Assembly (NCBI GenBank): GCA_005223375.1
Contig: RXOD01003992.1
Coordinates: 1 to 32,664 of the forward strand
Direction: 5' to 3'
From: Amoebophrya sp. AT5.2
Lineage: Eukaryota; Sar; Dinophyceae; Syndiniales; Amoebophryaceae
Length of the DNA: 32,664 bases
In this document: positions 21,057 to 31,912 of the stretch, piece by piece
How positions within the stretch are numbered: the first letter of the stretch is position 1
How the letters are laid out: each line of letters begins with the position of its first letter
Notes under the pieces: model-generated
Seen by the model: only the letters and a program-made list of their open reading frames with translations
Told to the model about the DNA's origin: nothing
Databases searched by the model: none
Translations under genes and position numbers: made by a program

Positions 21057-22254
21057 GGGGGGAGGGGGGACAAGGGAGATCGGGGCAGACAGAATGGGGA
21101 AGGTGAGCGTTTCGAAGTATGTTCGCAGTGCTTTGGCCGCGAGGGAAGCTCATGGACTATCGCAGTACGTGTACCGACACGCGGATTATATTTCTTTTAC
21201 AAAGCGGTAGTGACTGCCGGAGTAGGGGGGTAGGAGTACAACAGCAGGTAGAGAAAGTATGAATGTGCAAAGGTTGCGTGACGTCATTTTGGGCCTCATT
21301 ATTTTCTTCTTTTCCGCGCGGAGTGGAGGAGCGCGTTGCTGCGTTTTGTTGCACAAACAGCGCATCTGATGGCCGTCTAATTTTACTGGATTTCCGGAGG
21401 CCAGTACCTGACCGCCACGACCAAACATGCTGCACCTCAGAAAGAAACAACGACGTACAGGTAAATTATATTTGTAACAAGGTCGTCGTAGGCGTAGCGG
21501 TAGCGCTTCGCTCACTTTCGCAAGGGAAAAGTAGAGCGGCGCGGTTGTTCCTGAAGCACAGAATTCCAGATCTCGCTCACAGTTGCTCACTGCTACTTCT
21601 GTCCATCTTCGATTTCTGGCTTCTGTGGCACCGTGAATGTTCGGGTCGATGGAACTACTACGAGTATCTTTCCCCCTGTTGGCACGGCGATCTAATGTCA
21701 TTGACGATCAGAATCGAGGTCACCAAATCGCCACAAAGATCCAAGGCCCCCCCCTGTGATCACGATAGTGATCACCATGAACATGCTCGAACATGCACGA
21801 AACACCATGAGAATCCATGTACTAACGCAGTCAAGTGGGCACATAGTTTCGGTAGGCATCGCCTAGCTTATTGGGATTATCTGTGTTCTTACACCCCCGC
21901 AATGCCAATGCCCCTGGTTTCACTTTCACTTCTGGAAGCGACGCCTACTGCTCGAGCCCGACGTGAGCTGTTGATCAGGAGCCAGTCCTTTTGTCCCGTT
22001 TTTTCGCAGGTACTGGCACAAAAAGTTTAGAGCGTGACGTAAAATTCGATCGTGCTCGTTGAGGCCGTTCATTTTCTAGCGCTATAAAGCTCGAGCTCCT
22101 ATCGCTAAGGCTAAGCCTAAGACTAAGCCTAAACCTAATCCTAAGTTCCACTGGAGACTCGTCTGCTAGAGACTAAAAAGTTTCAGTTTTTCTGATCTTT
22201 CATCATCGTCATCGATAGATTTAACGGTACAATCGATAGCCCGTAGCTAGTGGG
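21057..22254. other. Intergenic region
   Basis: About 1.2 kb. A 255-codon plus frame (21263-22030) is open but Cys/His-rich with no motif, and it is not called. Two copies of the palindrome GTGATCAC lie at 21756-21763 and 21768-21775, separated by GATA. The telomere-like tract at 22104-22145 is listed separately. Confidence 0.5.
22104..22145. repeat. Telomere-like degenerate hexamer tract
   Basis: Seven consecutive hexamers of the form NCTAAN: GCTAAG, GCTAAG, CCTAAG, ACTAAG, CCTAAA, CCTAAT, CCTAAG. The right half resembles the complement of TTAGGN/TTTAGGG telomere repeats. It lies 109 bp upstream of the next gene. It may be an interstitial telomere-like sequence or a simple microsatellite. 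Confidence 0.8.
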
Positions 22255-23595
22255 ATGGATATGTCGGGTTCTGGCACGGCGTCGGGGTCTACAAGTGCGG
22301 GCGGACCACCGTCGGAGCGAATCTACTACTTCGGGTACGGCTCAAATATGGGCATTCAGTCGCTGCAAAAGCGAAAAGTGATCGGTAACGTCGCAGCCTC
22401 CGGCGCGGATGAGCATCTCCCGGGTTTCGCCTACGAACGGGCTGGGGTGCCGGGAACAAATGGAAACAGTACGGCCAGCGGTAGCGGACCAGCACAAACG
22501 CCAGCCACAAGTAGTCGTGGTTCATCATCATCACCATCAGAAGCCCCCGAGAGTACGGAGCTACGGACCGTCCCGGCCGTTCTTCAGGATTACGCGCTGA
22601 CGTTCGACTACCCTGGCATACCCCTGGTGGAGCCCAGCTTCGGAAACATCCGCGAGACAGTAAAGCGGGAAAATTCAACGGTCCACGGAGTCCTCATCGA
22701 GATGACTCGGGCTGAGTTCGACAGAAAGATCATCGAAACGGAGGGCGAGGTGTACCGTGTACTGGAGGTCGAGGTGGACGTCTACAACGTGGACGTCTAC
22801 AGCCCTGCAACTGAGGGTCTCCGGAGAAACGGCAACGCGCGAACAATGAAGAAAGTGGAGAAGGGAAATCCGGCGCTCCTTCGTGATGTTGAACGAACTT
22901 CTTCGAATCCCCTGGTGGACTACGTGCGGCGCCGCGGGCACTCGATCGTCCCAGCGCCTGCCGATCGCCCTTCTGCGGGAGCCCCCGCACCAGGCCGGGT
23001 TTTTCCGTTGCGGGTCCGCGCGTTGACCCTTCACGTGCCGCGGGTGGACTTGCTGCGGGATTGGCTGTTCATGCCTTCACCGCGGCCCGTGCGCGACCGT
23101 TTTTTGCGCGAGGCGAAGGAGGCCACGAGACTGAAGAGGCAGGGGAGCGCGTTCGCGCGGAAAGTGGCAGACCTCCGCTACATCGCGCCCAGCAAGCGGT
23201 ACGTGGATTTGCTGCGCACGGGGGCGCGCGAACAGAAACTGCAACCGGACTACACCGCCTGGCTGGAGCAGTTGCCGAGCAGTGAGGAGCGGCTCACGCT
23301 GGTGGGCTGGGTGCTGAGCGCGTTTTTCGTGCGGCCGATGTTCGGGCTGGTGTACCTGCTAATCATGCGGATCTTCGTGTTCGGGCTGGGGCTCTCGAGC
23401 CGCAAAATGCTGGTCGGGATGCGCGCACTGCTCCTGCTTATGCCGTTCTTCTGGCCGGTGATGCTGCTGCTCTGGGTTTTGCCGGACTGGGTCCTGCGCA
23501 GGGAGCTTGATGATGCGAGTAGTAGTAGTAAAACTCGGAGCAGTAGTAGTACCACTAGAACTACAGCACTCTTCTTCGCGAACTACAAAACATGA
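22255..23595 (+). CDS. Gamma-glutamylcyclotransferase-fold protein with membrane C-terminus
   Basis: A single-exon protein of 446 residues. The fold's P-loop-like signature Y-Y-F-G-Y-G-S-N-M is at 24-32. The core continues with L-T-F-D-Y-P-G-I-P, V-E-P-S-F-G-N-I, V-H-G-V-L-I-E-M and an E-T-E-G where E163 aligns with the catalytic Glu of human GGCT (Glu98). Family members cyclise gamma-glutamyl amino acids or peptides to 5-oxoproline in glutathione turnover, so activity is plausible. A Gly/Ser/Thr-rich insertion (about 60-100) interrupts the domain. After a basic region (about 240-340) come two or three hydrophobic segments (about 347-410: V-G-W-V-L-S-A-F-F, V-Y-L-L-I-M-R-I-F-V-F, L-L-L-L-M-P-F-F-W-P-V-M-L-L). 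The membrane tail is unusual, as classical GGCT is soluble and about 190 residues long. AGT repeats near 23518-23560 give a Ser-rich end. No intron is needed. Confidence 0.85.
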   Translation: MDMSGSGTASGSTSAGGPPSERIYYFGYGSNMGIQSLQKRKVIGNVAASGADEHLPGFAYERAGVPGTNGNSTASGSGPAQTPATSSRGSSSSPSEAPESTELRTVPAVLQDYALTFDYPGIPLVEPSFGNIRETVKRENSTVHGVLIEMTRAEFDRKIIETEGEVYRVLEVEVDVYNVDVYSPATEGLRRNGNARTMKKVEKGNPALLRDVERTSSNPLVDYVRRRGHSIVPAPADRPSAGAPAPGRVFPLRVRALTLHVPRVDLLRDWLFMPSPRPVRDRFLREAKEATRLKRQGSAFARKVADLRYIAPSKRYVDLLRTGAREQKLQPDYTAWLEQLPSSEERLTLVGWVLSAFFVRPMFGLVYLLIMRIFVFGLGLSSRKMLVGMRALLLLMPFFWPVMLLLWVLPDWVLRRELDDASSSSKTRSSSSTTRTTALFFANYKT

Positions 23596-24328
23596 AGAAA
23601 AGGGAAGTTGGGTCGAGGACCAAATTGCGGCTCTCCGGAGGCGAAAAAGGCAGTGCGAAGTCGTACCTCTTTCGAAAGTTCGTGTTCCGATGTTTTTGCT
23701 CAGTTCGACGAAATCCTCAGTGCCGGAGAACAAAATGGTAATCGCAGGCACAATGCGTAGTGCTGGGCTCCTGTCGGTCTCAGTCGTGCAGCATCGTGAA
23801 AAAAAATGCATTAATTAATTTGCCTTTCTGATAGCGTGGTAGGCCCTGGTGCCACGTTTTTGACCGCCAGCCCACTCGAGTACCTAAATTTTTGGCAGGC
23901 TGACATTTGGCTTGGGGACAAGCGCACGGAACACCTCATGACGGGGACCCCTTCTGGAGAAATTGATCGGGAGGAATCTTTGGGATCGATTACAAAAGTT
24001 GGTTTTTGATGTGTTTTATCCATCGACTGACGTCGGCACCTATTCATTGAAAACTGCGGGCGAGGCTAGCTGCCAAGTTGGTTCGAGGATTCGTGTCGTA
24101 GTCATAGCTAGTGCAACGACGAGGACGATGAGCTGCAACTCCTTATACAATGGTTGATGGATCATGAGCATTAATTTTCATTTTTTGCAGAGGACACACA
24201 TGCGCAGACGCATGATAAAGATAAACACATTTTTCATCATGAAGACGTTCCGGGTCGAGGCTTGACCTTCCAGCCGCTTTTCTGATCGGAGGGCGAGGCA
24301 CGCGGAGGTCGACACCCAGCACTCTTAG
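23596..24328. other. Intergenic region
   Basis: About 0.73 kb, fairly AT-rich, with no supported ORF. Nothing recognisable was seen beyond a short A run and TTAATTAATT at 23809-23820. Confidence 0.5.
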
Positions 24329-26215
24329 ATGGGTAAAAACCGCGTCCACCCGGAAAACCCGGGGTGGGTCTGCTGCTGTTGCGGTTGTTTACCGGTGATT
24401 GGTCTCGCAAAGGCCGCCGTGGTCGCGCCCCCCTGCGTCGCTTTCGTGACCGTCGCAAACACGGCGGCCACCGTGCTGTACCTCCCCCACCTCTTCTTGC
24501 AGGCCACAAGGGTCGCGTACTCGACGGCGTTGCTCGGGCCCAACCTGCGCGTGGCACTTCTGCTCCTGCTCACCATCGCCTTTCCGGTGTTGCCGCTCGT
24601 CGTCTGCGCCTCCAGTTTCATCATCACGCTGCTCGTGGTGGTGGGGTGCATGTGCGTCTCCGTTTTCGACAGCAGCCAGCCCCTCTTCTCCGGCGGCGTC
24701 GGCACCACCATGGGGAACTGCTGGGAGTTTTGCGGCAAATACTGGACGGGCTGCCACACGGCGCCGGTGGGGCTCGCGCACCGGTTTGCCGGCATCCCGG
24801 AAGATTGGAACGGGGAGTACTACGAAATCCGGATGTTCAAGATCTTGCTCACCTTCCTGCTCGCGGTTTCGGTCGGGTGGCCGGTCGGCCTCGTCTTCGC
24901 GGGCGGGCTTTTCGTGCTGCGCGTGCTCGTTTTGGAGCTCCGGTTGTGCCACTTCGCGTTGGAGACCTTCCCGCTTCGGGCGCCGTGGTGGTGGGGTTTC
25001 TGGCTGCTGCTGTGGAGCGTGGCCATATTTTTCGCGCCGGTGGCAGGAGCGGTCGTGGTCGTTGCATTCGGTGCCTACGCGGCCGTCGCAGTGGGTCGCG
25101 CCTTCGCTTTTTCCGACTCGCTGGTGCTGGGCGTCGCGGAGGGATTCTGCGCAGCGCACATGCTGGACCAGTTCACCTTTTCGCTAGCGTACCCAAAGCA
25201 CGCGGATCCAGTTAGCCGAACGTCGTCGACATCTGGGCGCGTAACCGCAGGTTCCGGCGCGATCGCAGTGGGGCTCGTGTCTTGGGGCTTTTCGTGGCCA
25301 TGTTGTGGGCGAGCGCGACGAGCGTCGGCAGTAGCGTACGTCGAGGCCGGATTGCACTTCGCGGGCGGAAGCAGGTCCCAGACCGAGCGCGAGCGCGAAG
25401 GAGAAGCTGGCGAGAGCAGTAGGAACCATCGGGGCGGACGTGGTTGGGGAGCAGCGAATACGAGTGGCGCTGCACTGGATGATATGTTCGATCAGTTCGC
25501 GGATGAAATCGCGTCAGCGGGGAAATTGGCGCTCGGGTCCGGTTGGCTGCGACAGGACGATGTCGAGACGGCGGGATTCGCCGCGGTGTGCGGGCTGCCG
25601 GCGGTGGCCGTGTTTCGCGTTCTCGAGCGGAGCTTCGCACAGCTGCTGGTGCCGGCCGACAGGGACGCAGACGTGGTGACAGAAAAAATCGTTGCGGCGA
25701 AAACCAACAAAATTGTATTGCACTGGCGAAACAAAGCGATGAGTCCTCCGGAAGATGGCGAAAACCCAAAAGTCGTGACCTGCGTTGCCGACGAGAGCAT
25801 CGCGAGAAAACACGTGATTGTAGCAAGACTATGGCCAGACGTTGTACGACTCTGGGCATGCATGCGCAACTACTATTGCGCAACGCTAAAAAATGGATCC
25901 GGCACCAGGGCCGGCTGCGGCAGAGAAAATGAAAAAAGTAGGCTGAACTCAGACGATCTCCACGCTGCGCTCCTGGTGAGGCTTTGTGTGGGCGCGGAAC
26001 CACCCGAAAACCTCACCGAAACTGCTCGGGTTATCCTTAGTTCGCGCCAGGCCGAGAGCGAGACGATTACAAAAAGGTGCGCCGCGGATGCTGCTGCAGC
26101 AGAGGAGACTCTGTTCAAGGAAATCTCTGCTCTAGTACTTCTACTCTCGCGGCTTGCACCGCTGAAGCACAGACTTGGCGGAGCGCTGCGCAGGGCCGTC
26201 TCTGATGGCTGCTAA
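24329..26215 (+). CDS. Polytopic membrane protein resembling plant At3g27390 family
   Basis: A single-exon protein of 628 residues. Residues 1-295 hold five to seven hydrophobic segments. A Cys cluster (V-C-C-C-C-G-C) near residue 13 may be palmitoylated. The pattern V-V-A-P-P-C-V-A-F-V-T-V-A-N, L-Y-L-P-H-L and L-L-G-P-N-L-R-V resembles the conserved first part of the plant At3g27390-type membrane proteins (CP-x-IC, N-x-x-V, LP-x-H, LGP-x-L-K), which have no proven biochemical role. A later loop with F-A-G-I-P-E-D-W-N-G-E-Y-Y-E-I precedes another membrane pair and a W-W-W-G-F-W-L-L-L-W segment. From about residue 300 it becomes soluble, Ala/Arg/Glu-rich, with a low-complexity linker and helical regions to the end. 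The family match is from memory of the pattern, so moderate. A plasma- or endomembrane location is likely. ATG 24329 is the first in frame. Confidence 0.8.
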   Translation: MGKNRVHPENPGWVCCCCGCLPVIGLAKAAVVAPPCVAFVTVANTAATVLYLPHLFLQATRVAYSTALLGPNLRVALLLLLTIAFPVLPLVVCASSFIITLLVVVGCMCVSVFDSSQPLFSGGVGTTMGNCWEFCGKYWTGCHTAPVGLAHRFAGIPEDWNGEYYEIRMFKILLTFLLAVSVGWPVGLVFAGGLFVLRVLVLELRLCHFALETFPLRAPWWWGFWLLLWSVAIFFAPVAGAVVVVAFGAYAAVAVGRAFAFSDSLVLGVAEGFCAAHMLDQFTFSLAYPKHADPVSRTSSTSGRVTAGSGAIAVGLVSWGFSWPCCGRARRASAVAYVEAGLHFAGGSRSQTEREREGEAGESSRNHRGGRGWGAANTSGAALDDMFDQFADEIASAGKLALGSGWLRQDDVETAGFAAVCGLPAVAVFRVLERSFAQLLVPADRDADVVTEKIVAAKTNKIVLHWRNKAMSPPEDGENPKVVTCVADESIARKHVIVARLWPDVVRLWACMRNYYCATLKNGSGTRAGCGRENEKSRLNSDDLHAALLVRLCVGAEPPENLTETARVILSSRQAESETITKRCAADAAAAEETLFKEISALVLLLSRLAPLKHRLGGALRRAVSDGC

Positions 26216-26588
26216 GATAACATATCAAAGTCTGGGGAGACGGAGATTGTGATTGCGAGTAGAACAAAACAACCAACCTACTACATGAAACCGAATGACA
26301 AAGAGACACTCTTTCCGCTTCGCGGTGTTTGCTCGTACGACTCTCGATGAATCAGTCAGAAACAGAATCCCCTGACAGAGATGGATGTTTTTCTTGCAGT
26401 CCAGAAACTGGGTGGACACTGCTCGGATCGGGTTGCAACGGTCAAAGCCTGTCTTCGTCGTTCTTGAGATTGATTTGGTGGAGCCGTGCACGTTCCCGGG
26501 TTCTCATTACTTGCTAAAAAGAGGTCTTCTTCAGCGACTGCGTCGTGCTCGTCGGCTTCTAAGAAATAAATAGTTTAGAGACGCTTGG
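26216..26588. other. Intergenic region
   Basis: A 373-bp gap with no supported gene. It is AT-rich around 26216-26300. Confidence 0.5.
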
Positions 26589-28370
26589 ATGCAGCCGAAC
26601 GCGCACGCCGACGGCGCCTCGGGGCCACACGAGCCGGGCGGTTCTCCTCACTGCAGCAGTGTGTCTGCTGGGGTGGCTACCGAGAAGGAAGTGGGAAAGA
26701 TGCTGGCAAGGCCCCGCGGCGGCATTTCTTTCCACTCGAAGCGTGCTTCTTCGCTTTGGGTTGTGTACTCATTGCTCGTCAGAGCCATTCTGCTGCAGCT
26801 TTTCCAGGAGGATTCCGGAGGATGGGACGTAGCGCAACTCGGGGATGTGGTGGTGACCCAGCTGTGTTTCCAAATGGCGCCATCTGATGACTACGAGGGA
26901 GTTTGTGCCGCATCACTGGACGGCAGCATCGAGCAGAGGTGCGGTCGTAGCTGCCGCTTCTGCGAGAATCGGGGACATGATGAAAGAGGGATGGCGGCTG
27001 CATCACGTTCCACCGTTCCTCCTAAGAATGCGGGCCTGACGTGCTCGATATCAGCCCTCCTTTTAGGGCAGCACCACAACTTCGTCGAATTTTCCACCCT
27101 AAACCCCCGTGCAGCGCCACGGCACTCGCGGTTGTTCGCCGCCGCCCGCGTGGTGGACACTTGCCGCGAGGTGATCAACGATTTCTACTTCGGGCTGTAC
27201 GAGGACGAGGTCGACGGCGAGCCTGTGCTCACGAAGGCGGACCCGGAGCAGAACACCACGGTCCAGCTGGAGTGGGCCAAGTACGCCCAGTGCGTCAAGT
27301 ACGTGCGGCGGGACGCGTTCACGGCGCGGGAGTATCTGGAGTCCGCGCCGCCGACCTACTCCGTCGCCCTGGGACGGCAGTACCCGGTGCTGCTCACGCC
27401 CGCGAAGCCCGACCTGAGCCGCTACTTCGTGATTCCCGCGCTCGACTTCGTGGTGGGCGGATTCGTGAAGCACAGCGGCGTGTACGACGCCACCGAGGAG
27501 CACGTGCTGCGCCGCCTCATCCGCGAAGAAGACTGCGTCGTGGAAATCGGATCCAACATCGGCAGCTACACAGTGGTACATTTATTAACAGAAGGAGTTC
27601 ATCATCAACATCTGTGATACAAGTAATTTCGTTCTACTTCCCGCGACCTCGTCCTGCGGCAGCTGTACTAGTTGATCAGTTGGCAGTGATTCTGTCTTGA
27701 CACGACTGACCGCTGGCAGATTCTGGCCGACGAGGTTGGCGAGCGCGGGATGGTGTACGCGTACGAGCCGTTCCGGAAGATTTTCCACATTTTGAACGCG
27801 AATCTGGCGCTGCAGGGGTTCGGGAACGTGGTCACGCGTCAGGTCGGCATGAGTAACGTGACGCAGTTCGTTACCGTGAACGCGCCCGACCTGAACGACT
27901 ACATCAACCTCGGCGCCGCGCGTGTGTTCCATCAGCAGAAGGAGGAGATTGCGCACGTCCACTTCGACGGGCAGGAGGAGATCGAGGTCGAGTCGCTCGA
28001 CGGTCTGCACCAGCGGGGGAACATCAAGTGCAACTCGAGGCGCGCGCACGAAAAGTGCCGCGCAGAGGGGGCCAGCCCGCCCTGCGTCGGCGAGCTGGAC
28101 GTGCTGAAGATCGACACGGAGGGCATGGAACTGGAGGTGGTGCAGGGGGGGCTGGGGCTGATCTCCACGTACTGGCCGGTGATCTACGTCGAATCCCAGC
28201 CATACTTCGCGAACGGGGACACAAGGTTCGTGGACTACATGGCGTCCGTGGGATACCAGTGCCGCCCGGTGCAAAATCTAGAGATGCACGAAATCCTGCT
28301 CTGCATCCCCGCAGAAAGAGCCGAGTACTGGAACAATCGGATACGGGAAGACTTCCAAGGGGCGCGATGA
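26589..28370 (+). CDS. FkbM-family SAM-dependent methyltransferase, type II membrane protein
   Basis: Predicted 545-residue protein with exons 26589-27575 and 27720-28370 (phase-0 GT-AG intron, 144 nt). A hydrophobic segment at about residues 55-72 (W-V-V-Y-S-L-L-V-R-A-I-L-L) suggests a signal anchor. The SAM-binding motif I is V-E-I-G-S-N-I-G-S-Y-T-V (318-329), motif II is V-Y-A-Y-E-P (E345), and the FkbM signature V-L-K-I-D-T-E-G-M-E is around D461. The family O-methylates sugars and other hydroxyls; the eukaryotic substrate is unknown here. The long N-terminal part (about 75-310), with Cys-rich and acidic stretches, has no motif I recognise. The intron splits motif I after G-S-Y-T-V, and the join V-I-L-A-D-E-V-G matches the family, which supports donor 27576 over the nearby GTGGTA at 27573. 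Confidence 0.88.
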
Positions 28371-28965
28371 TGAAGAAAAAGGCTAGCTCTGGACACTCGG
28401 CGGGAGATGCAGGATGACAAAATTGGCGATGCTCATCTCGTAAAAAAGATTGTGGCTGATTTTTTGTGCTTTAATTGCGAGACGCAGCTAGAAGTAGAGC
28501 TCCAGATCTAGCTAGCTACCAGTGCTGCGAAATATGTTTCGAACTGTGTAGACTTGTGGATTGTTATTTCAGGCGGACATCACGCACGCAGTGCTGTTCG
28601 CTAGCATGAGAGGGTGTTTGAAGTAGAGGAGTAAATTTGCAAATACAGCATCACCTCCGATGAAAGCAGAATGAATGCCCAAATCGACTCGAGTTTTTTG
28701 GAGCGTCACGAGATCTTGCGCACCTGGTTAGGGACAGAAACGAAAACAAGCCAAATTTGCCTGTTGCCCCACTGCTCCAGGACCCCTGTGAAACTGAAAA
28801 AAGCGTAGACAGTGAAGGACAATAAAGAAGTACTTTAGATTCTACTACTCTTTCGTCCACGACGACGACTCAATTTTAGTACCCTGACCCTGTGAGTGTG
28901 AAGGTTGAACCGATATATAAACCCTTTGGTCAATAGCCGCGTTCGCTGCCGCTGCCGCTGCCAGA
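28371..28965. other. Intergenic region
   Basis: About 0.6 kb. There is no supported gene and no repeat or RNA gene. A GATATATAAA tract at 28912-28921 lies 45-55 bp before the ubiquilin start and could be a TATA-like element, although dinoflagellate-type genomes often lack TATA boxes. Confidence 0.4.
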
Positions 28966-30871
28966 ATGCCTTTGACGATATCCTTCAAGGTCTCGGGGGG
29001 CGAAGGCTTCTCCCTCGATCTCGAGCCGGAGCTCACTGTGGGGGAGGTACGTACTTCATCGATACAAAACGTTTACGTCGTAGGACGAAGGAGCGACTGA
29101 TCAATACTAACGAAAACAACGACAGAGGTACACGTACGTCTACATGTACATCGCGAACTAACGCCCCAGGTTAAGGAGAAGGCCAGCGAGAAGACTTCGA
29201 TTCCCGCCGGGGGAATGAAGGTGATATACAAAGGGAGAATACTCAAGGACAAAGATACGCTGAAGGACCACTCGGTGGAAAACGGCCACACAATGCACAT
29301 CGTCAAGGGGGCTTCCGCTGCAACCCCGGCGCCCGCTGCAGGTAATTAGGCCCCTTCCCCTTTGTTTCGGGAAGATGCTTGTCGTCTGGCTTTTGTGGTG
29401 GCACATCTCGTCAGCATCCCTGACAGTATGGAGGAACCCACAGCTTTATTTTTTCGCACCATCACCAGGTACCACCTCCGCATCAACAACGACGACCACA
29501 ACGAGCGCCCCAGCCCCGACACCCGCAGCGCCTGCTCCGGGCACGAATCCACTCATGGGAAATCTGGGCGGCGCGGGCGGCGCACCGCCAGGCGGGCTCG
29601 ATCCGGCTGCAATGATGGCGATGATGGTATGATTTGGTAACGCATCTATGTTGCCGAACTTTACAATGATGAGGCTCGACTTCGAACAAAGACAGATACT
29701 TAGACATAGTAGAAGTGCCATGTGGAGGACGGACGCGGGGTAGTTCGCAGGAACTTAATTGTTCTACGTACTCCACTTCCGACGACGACAGGGCGGCGGC
29801 GCCGGCGGCATGCCGCCAATGGGAGGCATGGGCGGTGGTCCTGGGGGGATGAATCCGGAAGCCATGGGAGCCATGATGCAGAATCCGATGGTGCAGCAAG
29901 CCATGCAGCAGATGGCGGTACTCTCTTGATTCATTCGAGATGGATTGTTGTTTTTGAATTTCTTTGAAGTGCCTCCTGGTCTACTAGTTTCTACGATTTA
30001 CCAGCTCGAGTTCCTAGCACACGCATCACCCCCCCAATGCGCCCACCACAGCAAAACCCGCAGATGATGCAGCAGATGATTCAGTCAAACCCCATGCTGC
30101 AGCAGATGGTGCAGCGGGACCCGATGGTCGCACAGATGTTTCAGAACCCGGCGGTGATGCAGCAGATGATGCAAATGATGTCGAATCCGCAGATGATGCA
30201 GCAGATCATGCAGCTGCAGCAGGCGCTGGGCGCCCAGGGCGGGCCGGGCGGCATGGGCGCCAACCCGATGCTGGCGGGACTGGGCGGGGGAATGCCGCCA
30301 ATGGGGGGCGCGCCGGGCAGCGGAGCCCCGCCGGCGGCGGGGGGCGCGCCGGGAGCTGGAGGTAAGTACGTAGGGTTCGTTTTTGTGATTAGAGGGGTAT
30401 CTAGAAGCAGCTGTTTTTGCGGACGCGTAGATATTTACTGTGGGGACGAGAAGCCACTTAGTCTCAGTTTCATTTATGGAGACCATTTGAAATCAAAAAT
30501 AGGTGCACCAGGAGCAGGCGGGATGAATCCAGCAGCCATGGCGCAGATGATGCAGATGCTGGGAGGTACTGATTCATTTCTCAGACGGTTTTTACGGTCC
30601 TGCAGAACTTCGACGTCCAAATCTCCAAAAAATATTTTTTAAATGTACATATGAATGACATCTATCAATATCAAAAGGCGGAGGTGGTGGCGGCGCAATG
30701 GGAGGAGCGCCGGCGGCGCCAGCTGACAACCGACCCCCCGAGGAGCGGTTCGCCACGCAGCTGGAGCAGCTGAACGGGATGGGATTCCCGGACAGAAACA
30801 GCAACATCCAAGCGCTGACGCAGGCAAACGGCGACGTGAACCAGGCCATCAACTTTCTTCTCGGTGGTTAA
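28966..30871 (+). CDS. Ubiquilin/Dsk2-type UBL-UBA shuttle protein
   Basis: Predicted 367-residue protein in seven exons: 28966-29046, 29170-29341, 29469-29626, 29792-29917, 30052-30361, 30503-30565 and 30678-30871. All introns are GT-AG, 112-165 nt, and phases agree. The N-terminal ubiquitin-like domain (1-74) has [16 protein letters not shown] and H-T-M-H-I-V-K-G. A Thr/Pro/Ala linker follows. Met/Gln/Pro-rich STI1-like repeats occupy about 115-260 ([29 protein letters not shown]), with Gly-rich spacers. The UBA domain (about 322-367; [22 protein letters not shown]) ends at the C-terminus. The protein binds polyubiquitinated clients by UBA and the proteasome by UBL, and protects membrane proteins in the cytosol. 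It is shorter than human UBQLN1/2 and near the length of yeast Dsk2. Confidence 0.95.
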
Positions 30872-31912
30872 GTTTACTTAAGGAAGTAGAGGGCGGTTGC
30901 CGGTGGCAAGTTGTATGATGTGAGCACGTGGTCTCTACCGTACGCAATAGCGGCTTGCCGTTTGAGTTTGACTTCGAGAGCATTGGTTTGGCTATCGGCC
31001 GAGCGTCGCCTACGCTCGCGCCACAGTGGCTTCTCATTGAAAAGATTTTTTTTTCGCGGGCTTGGGCTTCGGCCAGGAGAAATTCAGTGTGCTTCACAAA
31101 ATCGATCCCAAACATACCACGTGCTGTCGTCCACAGCAAGAATCCCAACGATGCGTGTGAAGGAGACTAAAAACCCTGAAGGATTCACGCAACAACGACA
31201 GCGCGAAATTTTTTCAGCTCATTCATGAGGAAAGAAGCAGAGGGACGGGCACGGTGGAAGTGCACCACTTGCACCCTCGATGCATAGTCTCGACTCGAGA
31301 GACACTATAGGTCGACGAGCCTGTGGCTGTGTCTGTTCCGCCCAGCCTGACAAGCGCCTTCGCTAGCTGTCACAGCGAGAAAGAAAGAGAGGCGCGGGGC
31401 GAGATCGGGCAACTGAGCTGAAAGCCAGAGAGACTGAGTTAGAGGGATTCTTGCTTCATTGATAGCGCGTTCTATCGTAGTGAATCGGGAGTGTCCGTTG
31501 GCATGTATTCGTTCTGTATCGACATTGCAGGCTAGGTGGCATAGGAAGGATTTTTTTCACCCAATCAATAGCGGCAGGACGAAGCACTGGCTTGCATTTA
31601 CTTATTTCCCGGGCCCACAACGATGCCGGGTTACATTGCGCGCCCCTTCCAAGAAGGCAGAAACGCGAGCGGCCACTTCAGTGTCGCGTCCGCTTTCGTT
31701 CTGAGCACATCGTCATGCTAGAGGCTGTTCTTTCCTTCGCTGTGCCGACTTCGTGGCACCGGTATTCTGGTCTTGTAACGACCGGCTCACATGATCAGCA
31801 CGAAGACGGTACCGATCACCGAGGGGGGCAAGACGTTCCGTGCACTCTGCTCGCCTCTTTACGTGACTACTTTCTCAACGCCGGCAACAGGGGTAGACCG
31901 ACGACGACGAAG
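30872..31912. other. Intergenic region, may hold the 5' end of the last gene
   Basis: About 1.04 kb with no firm gene. A coding-like stretch from ATG 31791 (M-I-S-T-K-T-V-P-I-T-E-G-G-K-T-F) stays open to a stop in 31912-31914 and ends in a different frame from the next exon, so a short 5' exon is possible but no good splice pair was found. A T-run lies at 31546-31556. Confidence 0.35.

Noticed and set aside
21263..22030. 255-codon plus-strand open frame between the K+ channel and the GGCT gene
   Set aside because: Rich in Cys, His, Arg and Ser like a random translation, no motif, no helix or membrane pattern, and competing frames overlap it.
24389..25159. 256-codon minus-strand ORF opposite the polytopic membrane protein
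   Set aside because: Shadow frame rich in Arg, Gln and His; the plus-strand frame has coherent membrane segments and a family resemblance.
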